From Arachis hypogaea (taxonomy: Eukaryota; Streptophyta; Magnoliopsida; Fabales; Fabaceae), in assembly GCF_003086295.3 (NCBI RefSeq), contig NC_092053.1, forward strand, positions 87,357,671 to 87,421,670: a DNA stretch of 64,000 bases, read 5' to 3'. The notes beneath the pieces are model-generated. The model made no database searches, had not been told where the DNA came from, and worked only from the letters and a program-made list of their open reading frames with translations. Numbering within the stretch: the first letter of the stretch is position 1; each line of letters begins with the position of its first letter. A program made the translations under genes and the position numbers. Shown piece after piece: positions 10,882-20,879 of this stretch.

Positions 10882-11672
10882 TTGCAGGCGTGCCATGACC
10901 TGGGAAACTCTTCTGCCCAGGCTCCCTTTGCATCTTGTAATCTCCGTTTTAATCCAGCCAATATGACTTTGTTGGCAGCTTCGGCCTGCCCATTGGCTTG
11001 TGGATGTTCGACGGAGGTGTACTGGTGCTTTATATTCAAGTCGACTACTAGTTTTCTGAAGCCTGCATCTGTGAATTGGGTGCCATTGTCTGTGGTTATT
11101 GAATATGGAACCCCGAACCTTGTGACAATGTTTCGATATAAGAATTTCCGGCTTCTTTGAGCAGTGGCATTGGCTAGGGGCTCTGCCTCAATCTACTTTG
11201 TAAAGTAATCTACTCCCACTATGAGAAATTTAACTTGTCCTGATCCCTGTGGGAAAGGGCCGAGAAGATCGAGTCCCCATTTTGCAAACGGCCAAGGCGA
11301 AGTCACGCTGATGAGCTCTTCTGGTGGGGCAATGTGAAAGTTGGCATGTTTTTGACATGGTGGACATGTCTTTACAAATTCTGTGGCTTCTTTCTGTAAA
11401 GTTGGCCAATAAAATCCTGCCCGAAGTACTTTTTTGGCCAGAGCTCGTGCTCCGGGATGATTGCCACAGATGCCGCCGTGTATTTCTTCTAGCACTTCCC
11501 TTGTGTTGGAGGTCGGCACGCATTTTAGTAAAGGTATTGAGATTCCTCTTTTGTACAGGATGTTGTTTATGATGGTGTAGTACTGTGCCTCCCTTTTTAA
11601 CTTCTTTGCCTCCTTTTCTTCTGTGGGGAGTGTTCCTTCTTTGAGGTATTTGATTATGGGGGTCATCCATCC
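10882..11672 (-). pseudogene. R3 integrase, truncated and with a stop
   Basis: On the minus strand the zinc-binding part (HGGICGNHPGARA...CPPCQKHA) is followed by the core with WGLDLLGPFP (first Asp), TTDNGTQF (second Asp) and HPQANGQAEAANK (Glu). The ORF stops at about 11193, where GVDYFTK is followed by TAG in place of the expected Trp codon, and the same frame then continues to about 10882. The C-terminal third of integrase is missing because homology ends near 10880. A further TAA separates this frame from the upstream RNase H near 11670. Confidence 0.85.
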
Positions 11673-12254
11673 TTAGTCGTGACTTGTTATGGCCAGGACT
11701 TTTTCCTCTTTCGAGATTGACGGGTTTTGTAACATTTCCTGGATGAGGCTTCTATTGTTGCCCCTTGGTTTGGTGCTGACTAGTTTTGAGAGTGCATCAG
11801 CTCGGGCATTTTGTTCGCGGGGTATGTGGCAGATCTTATATTCCCCGATTTGTCCGAGTAGTTCCTTGGTTTTATCCAAATATTTTTTTATGGTGGGGTC
11901 TTTGGCTTGGTAGCTCCCTGTTATTTGTGATGTGACCACTTGTGAATCGCTGTAAATTTTGAGTTTTTGAGCTCCGACCTCTTTAGCCAGCTTCAAACCA
12001 GCTAATAATGCTTCATATTCCGCTTGGTTATTGGAGGCCGAGAACCCGAACTTAAGGGAGAGCTCAACTTGGGTTCCTTGGTTACTTTCTATTATCACGC
12101 CTGTGCCGCTTCCAGTTTTATTTGAGGAACCGTCGACGTAGAGATCCCATTCTGTGGGAGTTTCCAGGGTATCTGTGAATTCTGCGATGAAGTCGGCCAG
12201 ATACTGTGACTTGATGGCCGTCCAAGCTTCGTATTGGAGGTCGAATTCTGACAA
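11673..12254 (-). CDS. R3 second (archaeal-type) RNase H domain
   Basis: An open segment of 193 residues contains WDLYVDGSSNKTGSG (first Asp), NNQAEYEALLAGLKLA (Glu), IYSDSQVV (Asp) and ARADALSKL (Asp): the four acidic positions of an RNase H. It directly follows a first, retroviral-type RNase H. A second RNase H of this kind downstream of the first is characteristic of Tat-lineage elements. It is in the same frame as the protease, RT and integrase, separated only by single stop codons. Confidence 0.85.
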   Translation of the reverse strand: MSEFDLQYEAWTAIKSQYLADFIAEFTDTLETPTEWDLYVDGSSNKTGSGTGVIIESNQGTQVELSLKFGFSASNNQAEYEALLAGLKLAKEVGAQKLKIYSDSQVVTSQITGSYQAKDPTIKKYLDKTKELLGQIGEYKICHIPREQNARADALSKLVSTKPRGNNRSLIQEMLQNPSISKEEKVLAITSHD

Positions 12255-12596
12255 CTCGACTGCCCATTGTAGAATTCTGCCTGCTAAATCTGTTTTCTAC
12301 AATATTTCTTTTATGGGCTGGTTAGTTCTAACCTTAATGGTGTGAGCCTGGAAGTACGGGCGGAGTCGTCGAGATGTTAGGATGAGAGTATAGGCAAGTT
12401 TTTCTATTTTCTGGTAATTCAGCTCGGATCCCTGTAGTGCTTTACTAATGAAGTAGACGGGTTGTTGCCCATTTTCGTCTTCTCTGACTAGTGCTGAGGC
12501 TATCGCCCGACTTCCTACTGCGAGATATAATATGAGTGGTTGTCCTTCTCGTGGTCGAGATAAGATAGGTGGCCGTCCTAAGAACTCCTTGAAGTC
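12255..12596 (-). pseudogene. R3 first RNase H domain, with stops at both ends
   Basis: Read on the minus strand, the frame between RT and the second RNase H encodes a degenerated RNase H (segments VYFISKALQGSELNYQKIEK and LAYTLILTSRRLRPYF are recognisable). It begins after a TGA where an Arg codon is expected (CEQAF, stop, DFKEF) and has a TAG near 12297-12299 where LQKTDLAGR is expected. Both changes are explained by single C-to-T transitions on the coding strand. Confidence 0.75.
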
Positions 12597-13874
12597 TCAG
12601 AAAGCTTGCTCACATTCTGTCATCCATTCGAACTGTTTTCCCTTTCTTAAAGTAGCATAGAAGGGGACAGATCTTATCGCAGCTCCTGCTAAGAATCGGG
12701 ATAGGGCGGCCAGTCTCCCATTGAGTTGTTGTACTTCTTTGACATAGGTTGGGCTCTTCATGTTGAGTTTAGCTTGACATTTGTCTGGATTTGCTTCAAT
12801 TCCCCTTTGTGTGAGCATGAAGCCTAAGAATTTGCCTGCTTCAACTGCGAAGGTGCATTTTGCGGGGTTGAGTCGCATGTTATGCTTCCTTATAGTGTCA
12901 AACACTTGAGCCAGGTCAGATAATAGTGTATCTTCGCTTTGTGTTTTTATCAACATGTCGTCCACATAGACTTCCATGATTTTTCTAATGTGATCCGAGA
13001 AGACTTTATTCATTAGCCTTTGATAGGTAGCTCTCGCATTCTTGAGACCGAAAGGCATCACGATGTAGCAGTAGTTCGCCTTTGGTGTTAAGAACGAGGT
13101 CTTTTCTTGATCTGGTGGATACATGGGAATTTGGTTGTATCCCGAATAGGTGTCCATAAACGAGAGGTATCTATATCTAGAGGAAGCGTCTACCAGAGCG
13201 TCAATACTTGGTAGTGGGTATGGATCTTTTGGGCAGGCTTTGTTGAGATCGGTACACATGCGCCACTTTCTGTTTGATTTTTTCACCAAGACGACGTTGG
13301 CTAGCCATAGTGGGTACTTGACTTCTCTTATGAATCCTGCCTCCAGTAACGTTTGTACTTGTTCTTCCACAGCTTGGGATCGTTCTGGTCCGAGTTTTCT
13401 TCGCTTCTGCTGCACCGGCCGAGATCCTAGATAGACCGCCAACTTGTGGCACATTAGCTTAGGGTCTATGCCTGGCATGTCTGCGGCTTTCCATGCGAAG
13501 AGATCGACATTATCTCGTAAGCATTGTATCAGTAATTCTTTTGAATCTCCTCTTAGGACCGTGCCGATATTAGTCGTTTTGTCCGAGGTGTTTCCAATCT
13601 GAACCTTCTCTACCTCACCTTCTGGGTGTGGACGAAGTTCTTCTCGACGCTGAGCTCCGCCAAGCTCAATTGTATGAAACTCTTCTCCTCTGCCTTTGAG
13701 GTTTAAGCTCTCGTTGTAACAGCGACGTGCCATCTTTTGATCTGCTTTTAACGTGGCTATCCCTTCTGTAGTTGGGAATTTCATGCATAGATGCGGAGTT
13801 GAGACTATTGCGCCGAGTTGATTGAGTGTTGTCCGACCTATGAGAGCATTATAGGCTGAACTTACGTCGACCAC
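12597..13874 (-). pseudogene. R3 reverse transcriptase
   Basis: An open stretch of 425 residues contains the end of the protease linker and the RT. RT landmarks are KWRMCTDLNKACPKDPYPLP (residues 203-222), YSGYNQIPM (243-251), MPFGLKNARATYQRLMN (273-289) and the catalytic YVDD at 303-306. The thumb/connection follows (PTYVKEVQQLNGRLAALSRF). The catalytic residues are intact, but the domain is cut from the protease by a TAA and from RNase H by a TGA, so the polyprotein cannot be made. Confidence 0.85.
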
Positions 13875-14813
13875 AATGTAGTCTATTTTGAGGGTCCTAG
13901 TTTAGTTTACTTTTCCAAAAGTAGTGTGTAGCGATACGTATCCCAATGGTTGTATCGGAGTGTGTCCTAGTCCAAACAGATTGTTCGGGTATGCTTTAAG
14001 TTCCTTTTCGTCTAAACCGAGCTTGTCAAAAGCTGTTTTGAATAAGATGTCGGCAGAACTCCCTTGGTCTACTAGTGTGCGATGTAGATTAGCGTTTGCG
14101 AGTATAACAGTGATAACCATGGGATCGTCATGTCCCGAGATGATGCCGGATGCATCCTCTTTAGTAAATGTTATTGCCGGGATGTCGGGTGCTACCTCCT
14201 TTCCCTCAACATGATATACTTCTTTGAGATATCTCTTTCGGGACGATTTGGAGATCCCACCTCCTGTGAATCCGCCGTGTATCATGTGGACGTGTCTTTC
14301 TGGTGTCCGAGGTGACCGTTCAGCTCGTCCATCATCTTCGTCTCTCCGTCTTTTTCTTTGGTCATCATCCCGGGTGGCCAGAAATCGATCTAATTTTCCT
14401 TCTCTTACCAATTTTTCTATGATATTTTTCAAGTCGAAGCATTCGTTGGTAGAGTTCCCTCGAATTCGATGGTATTTGCAATATTCCTTTCGATTTCCTC
14501 CTCCTCTTTTGCCTTTGAGTGGTCGTGCTGGGGGGATTTTTTCTGTATGGCAGACTTCTTTGTACACGTCGACCAGGGATGCTTTGAGAGGAGTGTACTT
14601 GTGGTATTTTTTTATTTTCTCACCCTGTCGATCTTCTTTCCTTTTGGAGTCCTTGTCTTTGTCTCGGTAGGAGGTTCCGAATTTTGAGGTTTCTCCTAGC
14701 CGAGCGTTCTCTTCCATGTTGATATATTTTTTTTGCTCGCTCCTGTACTTCGTCCAAGGAGGTGGGATACTTTTTTGATATAGATTGGCTGAAAGGACCC
14801 TCTCGTAAGCCAT
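13875..14813 (-). pseudogene. R3 gag C-terminus and protease
   Basis: The frame holds the C-terminal part of gag with a zinc-finger-like EYCKYHRIRGNSTNECFDLK. It is followed by the aspartic protease with the active-site region TLVDQGSSADILF, in which Asp is followed by QGSS rather than the usual TGSS/GGSS. The ORF nominally starts inside gag (14813), because gag upstream is in another frame: the shift lies at the eight-A run at 14727-14734 (T run on the plus strand). It ends at a TAA near 13902 where a Gln codon is expected. Confidence 0.8.
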
Positions 14814-15543
14814 TAATAAGCCCCATGATGGCAGCCTCTGTTGGTAAACTTTGTATGTCCATGCATGTTTTGTTGAATCTTTCCATGTAGTTGCGGAGGC
14901 TCTCCCGATCTCCTTGCTTGATCCCTAGTAAGCTGGGTGCGTGCTTGGCCTTATCTTTCTGGATGGAGAATCTGGCCAGGAACTTTTTGGCCAGGTCGTC
15001 GAAGTTTGAGATGGACTTCGGAGGTAAGTTATCGAACCATCTGATCGCCGTTTTCGTAAGAGTTGTTGGAAAAGCTTTGCAGCGAACGGCATCTGAGGCG
15101 TCGGTAAGGTACATTCTGCTTCTAAAATTCCTGAGATGATCGTTGGGATCTGTAGTGCCATCATACAAAACCATATCTGGGAGCTTGAAATCCTTTGGGA
15201 TTTTGGTCTTCATGATTTCCCTGGTGAATGGATCCTGTTCTTTGCGTGAATTTTCCTCAGGAGTGGTCCAAGGAGCTTTTGATTTGAGGTCGGCCTCTAA
15301 TTGCTGTAGTTTTTCTTCTAGTTCTCGACGTCGCCGTACCTCTCTTTGTAGATCCTTTCCGATCTCTCATTGTTGCTGGATTTCTTTCTCAAGTTGCTTT
15401 AAGCGATTTTGAAGTGCTTCCATGGCTCCCAGATTTTTGTTCCCGTTGGATTCCGGAGTATCCTTTAGCGTAGTGTCCGCGTTCTTGTGCGGTGTTCTGT
15501 TCTCTAGTTCCGAGTCATGGTCGTTGTCATGGCCGTCCGCCAT
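14735..15543 (-). pseudogene. R3 gag, N-terminal and capsid part
   Basis: The most likely start is the ATG at 15543 (MADGHDNDHD). After it comes an acidic leader, a Q/E-rich coiled coil, and the capsid domain (LPDMVLYDGTTDPNDHLRNF, TAIRWFDNLPPKSI, ESLRNYMERFNK), typical of the retrotransposon gag family. A TGA at 15367-15369 interrupts the coiled coil where an Arg codon is expected, so only the part from about 15360 to 14735 is open. A homopolymer frameshift at 14727-14734 then separates it from the zinc finger and protease. Confidence 0.8.
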
Positions 15544-15565
15544 GGTTTTGGGATGACTTTCAGGC

Positions 15566-15583
15566 TCCCTGGCAACGGCGCCA
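15566..15583 (-). promoter_or_regulatory. R3 primer binding site (tRNA-Asp type)
   Basis: The minus strand reads TGGCGCCGTTGCCAGGGA directly after the LTR end. It is complementary to the 3' end of plant tRNA-Asp except for one base near the end (A where the R6 and R9 sites have G). Confidence 0.85.
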
Positions 15584-15584
15584 A

Positions 15585-16112
15585 TGTTCCGGGGGTTACC
15601 TGAAACTGGAGGTCGATCTCGGATGAGATCTTCGGTACTGGTCGGAGATAACGTGTCCGGCTGGCTGGAGGCGGCCGGAGCTGTTGTGTCCGACTTGTTG
15701 GACTTGCTGCACTGCTAATCCTTGGCCACCGGAGGGTGGGGGGTACCTGCAAGAGACTCCGATGCTTAAGTTAGCATGGGTATTAGGCAGGTTTTTTAGT
15801 AGAATCAGAGTATGAGTTATACCTGGGTGCTCCAGTGTATTTATAGTAGTGTGGGCTGACCTTTCTGATAAGATAAGTTAGTTATCTTATCTTATCTTAT
15901 TCTATTTTGGATGAAGTCAGCTTATCTTCAAGGGAACCGCCTTTATCTCTATAGCCTGGGATTGCCTTTGGATTTGGGTCGTGTTCCTCTATTTGGGCCC
16001 TTTATTGGGCTTTCCTGTCGATATGGCCGAATTCTTTGTAACGAAGTCGGTCCGCTTGACCTTAACAGGTCAGTCGCTGCATCGTCGATCATCCCAGGTC
16101 GGATAGCTCGAA
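15585..16112 (-). repeat. R3 5' LTR, lacking its outer tip
   Basis: It starts (plus view) TGTTCCGGGGGTTACC and ends at GGATAGCTCGA. Relative to the 542-bp LTRs of R4 the last 14-15 bp (CCCAGGGTATGAACA) are missing. The R4 LTR begins directly after the break, so two LTRs lie head to tail with no target duplication between them. Confidence 0.85.
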
Positions 16113-16654
16113 TGTTCCGGGGGTTACCTGAAACTGGAGGTCGATCTCAGATGAGATCTTCGGTACTGGTCGGAGATGACGTGTCCGGCTGGCTGGAGGC
16201 GGCCGGAGCTGTTGTGTCTGACTTGTTGGACTTGCTGCACTGCTGATCCTTGGCCACCAGAGGGTGGGGGGTACCTGCAAGAGACTCCGATGCTTAAGTT
16301 AGCATGGGTATTAGGCAGGTTTTTATGTAGAATCAGAGTATGAGTTATACCTGGGTGCTCCAGTGTATTTATAGTAGTGCGGGCTGACCTTTCTGATAAG
16401 ATAAGTTAGTTATCTTATCTTATCTTATCCTGTTTTGGATGAAGTCAGCTTATCTTCAAGGGAACCGCCTTTATCTCTATAGGCTGGGATTGCCTTTGGA
16501 TTTGGGTCGTGTTCCTCTATTTGGGCCCTTTATTGGGATTTCCTGTCGATATGGCCTAGTTCTTTGTAACGAAATCGGTCCGCTTGACCTTAACAAGTCG
16601 GTCGCTGCATCGTCGATCATCCCAGGTCGGATAGCTCGACCCAGTGTATGAACA
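16113..16654 (-). repeat. R4 3' LTR
   Basis: It runs from TGTTCCGGGGG to GTGTATGAACA (plus view), and the polypurine tract lies directly after it at 16655. It includes the GATAAG-rich stretch TTAGTTATCTTATCTTATC, shared by all LTRs of the family. Confidence 0.9.
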
Positions 16655-17742
16655 GTGCCCCTGCTTGAGCTCGGTCTTCTTTGTCGAGGTCGAGTCCTTT
16701 GACTTTGGTCCTTCTCGTAGCGAAGCCGAACTCAAGCATTTTGTCGACTTCTTTTGTAGCAGCTTTTGAATGTAGAACGTTTTCCTCTACAAGCGCGCGC
16801 TTTTATATCGGTGCTTTGGTAACGTGCGAGGGTTTAGTGCCTTTTAATTTTAGCATTAATTGCCCCGTTTCTTTATTTTGATTTTGAAAACCCAGAAACG
16901 GTTTCTCTTCTTTCGCCCCTTTCGTAATTTCTTCGCTTTTTTCCCTTCATTCTCCCACTTTCAATTTTTCTTTGTGTTGCGACGTTTGTTTGATTTTTCT
17001 GAAGCCTCTGCCTGGAGTTCGTGGTTTCGCGTTTCAGCCCAGCGACGTTTCCTTTTGCTCGTGTCTTTTCTTTTGCTTCAAGGTAGTGATTCCAGATTTT
17101 GCCATCCCTCTTCACCTTCCCTGAAGTCTGCTGCCTTTTCAGGTTGGTACTAACTTTCTTGCTTCTTTCACAGCTTTTAGTTTTTTGGTGAAGCTTTTGC
17201 TTTTGCATGTTTTGAAAGTTTGAACATTTTCGTGATTTTGCATTTGTTTCTCGCTGTAAATGCGTTTTTCTTGGCTTTCTTTTGTGTGTTCCTCTGGCAT
17301 TTCCATCGAGGCTTTATACGGTTTTTGTTTGTTGCTTCTGATTTTTTACTATCTGATAGAAACTCTGCATTCGTTCCTTGCTTTGCTTGATTGCTTTTTT
17401 TCCCATTTCTCAAAAGTTCGTATTTTTGACGTTTTTTCATTTGGCGTGTTTTGATGTTTGGGGAATGCTTCTTGGTTGACTGTGATGACTTATGCTTCTG
17501 GAAATACTTGCTTGTTTGAAGTCTTTTTCTTTTTTGAAAGGTGCTGGGGTGAGAGCTGTAGATTTTCCTGGAAACCTTGCTTTGTTACTGCCTCCAAAGG
17601 ATACCCCAAGATTTTTGGTTTGAGTCTTGGGGTTTTCCTTTCCTGTGTGTTCACCTGCATCATATTGAGTTGTTTTCTCCCTTTTCCGAGATGTTTTTAG
17701 TAATCCCATCTTCTTTTCTTACTTGTAGGATTAGTTGGCCTC
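16655..17742 (+). other. R4 region upstream of the antisense ORF
   Basis: These 1088 bp match R3 6795-7421 but are longer, with extra segments at about 16822-16895 and 16955-17200 that R3 has lost, plus one near 17510-17640. A TATA-like TTTTATATCG lies at 16801-16810. No supported ORF is present. The pyrimidine-rich composition fits a 5' UTR of the plus-strand ORF. Confidence 0.6.
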
Positions 17743-18541
17743 ATGTCTTCTCGCGATAACATTGTAGAGATGTCTTCCAGAGTTCCCGAGGGGATGTCCG
17801 ATTGGCTGGACTCCCTTGTTTTGTTGTGTATTTCTATTGTGGATGCTGAATTTTGCACAGAGCTGAGGAAGCGCCATAGGATTTGTGATAACCGTGCCCG
17901 CGAGAGTGATTACGAGCTTGTTGCTCCTGATTCTGATGAGAGAGTTTGTTTTCCGACTTCCGTCGAGGGGGAGCGTCCCTCTTTCTATGCTTATGAATAC
18001 TTCTTCAGCCAATTAACGTTACTTTCCCTTTTACTGCTTTTGAAACTGACTTGTTGTGGTCCTGCAATATTGCTCCGTCCCAGCTCCATCCCAACTCCTG
18101 GGGTTTTATCAAAATATTTCAACTTCTTTGTCAGGAGTTGGACATAACACCTTCTGAAACTCTTTTCCTTTATCTTTTTGTCTCGGCCAAACCTGGAGGT
18201 TCCTCCAAAAAGAAAGCTTCCTGGGTTTCCTTCAGGTCGGCCCAGGGGCATAAAGTTTTTGCCATGTATAATGAGTCGTTTAAAGATTTTAAGAACTATT
18301 TCTTCCGAGTCCGTGCCGTTGAAGGGGTTCGCCCCTTTTTTCTTGATGAAAATGATGAGCCTGCTTTTCCTCTGGAGTGGCAAAAGAATGTAAGAGTGCC
18401 ACGTTACACATGGGAAATGCTTAGTGAGGTTGAGCGGGCCTTTGTAGTTGTTCTTGAAGATTTGTGAGGGAAGCCTCCCCACCTGGACACGAAGAGATTT
18501 TTGAGTGATCCATCTTTGGTTCGGGCTGCTTTGGGTACTGT
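17743..18541 (+). pseudogene. R4 antisense ORF, exon 1, frameshifted
   Basis: It is near-identical to R3 7422-8225. A single-base deletion at about 18016 (TTAACG where R3 has TTAAACG) shifts the frame. A TGA at 18465-18467 replaces the Trp codon TGG of R3 (DLW to DL-stop). The GT donor (18535) and CAG acceptor (ending 18618) of the proposed 84-bp intron are conserved with R3. Confidence 0.75.
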
Positions 18542-18618
18542 CTGATTTGTTTTTATACTTGCTCCCGAGCTTTGCTTCTCCTGTGTTGTAACTTGTCTTT
18601 GATTTTTGTGTTTTTCAG

Positions 18619-19544
18619 AGATGTCGAAGAATAATGATTCCATGAGGGCCTATAAGAAGGCGAAGAAGGGGACCGCTGCTTTAAACATCTCGGCCAAGGC
18701 GGCCGGAGAGGGATCTTCTCAGCCTCCAGTTAAACCTCCTATATCGAGTTCTCCCGGGCCGAGGAAAGCAATTCCAACTCCTCGGGTCCGTCTGGCCGAT
18801 CCTCCACAATCTTCTGTTGCAACTTCCGGTGCCCCTCCTAGTAAAAAGCAAAAAACAATTGAGCCTTTCAACCTTGATGCTCCTGACTTTGATGCGGTTG
18901 AGTTTGTAGATCAACAAATCGGCCCTTATGGTATCAACAAATCGCTTCTTCATCATTTTGATTATATCACCCGGAGTGGTATCAAGTTGGCACACATGGG
19001 GGCGGCCCTATATCGAACTGCTCAAAGTCTTCCTCTCCATGCCACGAAAGCTTTTATGGAGAAGGCCAAACAGGAGTTTGATCGGATGAAGGGCTTGAAG
19101 GAGGAACTTTTAGTAAGGGTGGCCAAGTTGGAGAAAGACTTGGAGAATGAAAAGGCTAGCTCTACTTCTCTGGCTGGTTCTCTGAGACTGGCTGAGGACA
19201 CGGCTATGCGGCATAAGGACAGTTATTTGACGTCTTACCGGGAGGTGTTTCGTCTGAGAGAAGAGTTGGAGAATGCCCGGGCTTATTATTCTGAACTCCA
19301 AGGTCATCTTGTTGGCAGTGTAACTGCTGCCTATGAGAACCTGAGGGAACAAGTTCGGGTTATTGCTCCCGAGGCCGACCTGACCCTCTTTAGCTTGGAG
19401 AACGTTGTTAGGGATGGCAAGGTTGTCCCTGATGACGAGGATGAGGATGATGTCGATCTTCCCCCTGTAGCCTCTACCAAGGTGTCGACTTCTGCTGTCC
19501 CTGTCGACTTCAGGTTCCCCGGCAATGTTCCGGAGGTTACCTGA
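18619..19544 (+). CDS. R4 antisense ORF, exon 2 (coiled coil), open
   Basis: This is an open frame of roughly 300 residues starting at MSKNNDSMRAYKKAKK just after the acceptor site. It holds a basic and proline-rich N-terminal third, an IGPYG...LLHHFDYITRSG segment, then a coiled coil and an acidic DDEDEDDVD tail. Unlike R3 it has neither the 10-bp deletion nor the mid-frame TAG. A short 5' difference (GGTATCAACAAATCG at about 18931) replaces GGTGTTCTTCCTATGGACGAC of R3. The last ~13 codons are read from the deletion junction and the LTR, so the true C-terminus is lost. Confidence 0.7.
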
Positions 19545-20067
19545 AACTGGAGGTCGATCTCGGATGAGATCTTCGGTACTGGTCGGAGATAACGTGTCCG
19601 GCTGGCTGGAGGCGGCCGGAGCTGTTGTGTCCGACTTGTTGGACTTGCTGCACTGCTGATCCTTGGCCACCGGAAGGTGGGGCATACCTGCAAGAGACTC
19701 CGATGCTTAAGTTAGCATGGGTATTAGGCAGGTTTTTATGTAGAATCAGAGTATGAGTTATACCTGGGTGCTCCAGTGTAATTATAGTAGTGTGGGCTGA
19801 CCTTTCTGATAAGATAAGTTAGTTATCTTATCTTATCTTATCCTGTTTTGGATAAAGTCAGCTTATCTTCAAGGGAACCGCCTTTATCTCTATAGGCTGG
19901 GATTGCCTTTGGATTTAGGTCGTGTTCTTCTATTTGGGCCCTTTATTGGGCTTTCCTGTCGATATGGCTGAGTTCTTTATAACGAAGTCGGTCCGCTTGA
20001 CCTTAACAGGTCGGTCGCTTCATCCTCGATCATCCCAGGTCGGATAGCTCGGCCCAGGGTGTGAACA
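19526..20067 (-). repeat. R4 5' LTR
   Basis: It runs from TGTTCCGGAGG to GGTGTGAACA. The adjoining primer site has lost its centre: GGCAA joins directly to TGTTCC where R3 has GGCAACGGCGCCAATGTTCC, a 9-bp loss between two CAA repeats. Without a primer site the element cannot be reverse transcribed. Confidence 0.85.
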
Positions 20068-20879
20068 ACACCTTTTCCCCAAAAACTCAAGGGTGGTGTA
20101 GAAAAAAGAATATACTCAAAGTTCCTTGATATGTTTGCATCTCTCCATGTAAACATACCATTCATCAAGGCTCTCCAACAAATGCCCTCATACATTAAGT
20201 ATATGAAAGAGCTACTGACCAGGAAAAGCTCACTCAAAGGAGGGCAAACAATAGTGATGAGTAAGGAGTGCAGTGCTCTCATTCAACCAGAGTTGCCTAC
20301 AAAAAGGAAGGACCCAGGGAGTTTTCACATCCCCTGTGCCATAGGAGAAACAATGTTTGACAAAGGACTCTGTGATCTGGGAGCAAGCATCAATTTAATG
20401 CCTTTATCTCTTATGAAGAAGCTACAGATCAATGAGCTAATACCTACAGACGTAGTCATCAGGCTGGTTGACAAAACTCAAAAATAAGCAGTGAGAGTGG
20501 TTGAAAATGTGTTGGTGAAAGTGGGAAACTACTTCCTCCCCATAGATTTTGTCATATTGGAAATGGAAGAAAGTCACACCCACCGAATTATATTAGGAAG
20601 ACCGTTCCTAGCTACAGCCAGAGCGCTCAAAGATGTGGAGCGAGGAGAGCTAATACTGAGGATACATGATGAACAACTCGCATTCAATGTCTTCAAACCC
20701 TCACAAGAGGCAGATCAGGAAAACAAGGAACCAAGGAAAGAGCACGACAAAGCACTGGTGGAAGAATCAAGCATTGAAGCACAGGGAATTCCTTTGGTTA
20801 ATGAACAAGACATTCAGTAGTTACCACAGCTAAAGGAAACTCAAGTGGAGCCAAAACCACCAGAATCATATGAGACCAG
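20068..20879 (+). pseudogene. R5 gag C-terminus and protease
   Basis: The frame opens at the junction with R4 (PFPQKL...YSKFLDMFASLHVNIPF) and matches the gag-protease linker of R6 and R9 (PYPQKL...). The protease follows with ECSALIQ...DPGSFHIPC and the Athila active-site region CDLGASINLMP, then LGRPFLATARA. Two in-frame stops, TAA at 20485-20487 and TAG at 20818-20820, stand at expected Gln positions. The frame ends in VEPKPPESYET, where R6 inserted. Confidence 0.85.
20875..20879. repeat. R6 target site duplication, left copy
   Basis: ACCAG immediately precedes the R6 end and is repeated at 33244-33248 directly after the other end. Confidence 0.95.

Larger units (their letters stand above)
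6520..16112 (-). mobile_element. R3: Tat/Ogre-type Ty3-gypsy element with antisense ORF
   Basis: The order on the minus strand is 5' LTR (15585-16112), tRNA-Asp-type primer site, gag, protease, RT, RNase H, a second RNase H, integrase (truncated), tandem repeats, an ORF on the opposite strand, polypurine tract, and 3' LTR (6520-6794, truncated by R2). Two RNase H domains after RT and an antisense extra ORF between integrase and the 3' LTR are features known from the Tat lineage (Retand/Ogre relatives). Several stops and one frameshift make gag-pol inactive. Confidence 0.85.
16113..20067 (-). mobile_element. R4: internally deleted Tat-type element
   Basis: Two complete 542-bp LTRs (16113-16654 and 19526-20067) flank 2.87 kb holding only the polypurine tract, the upstream region and the antisense ORF. 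All of gag-pol and the tandem-repeat region are gone: antisense-ORF sequence ends near 19505 and joins directly to the vestige of the primer-site region. The right LTR abuts the reading frame of R5 at 20068, so R3/R4 lie within the gag-protease gene of R5. Confidence 0.85.

Noticed and set aside
10882..11160. Plus-strand ORF of 92 codons
   Set aside because: It is the reverse of the integrase core (HPQANGQAE on the minus strand) and therefore a shadow frame.
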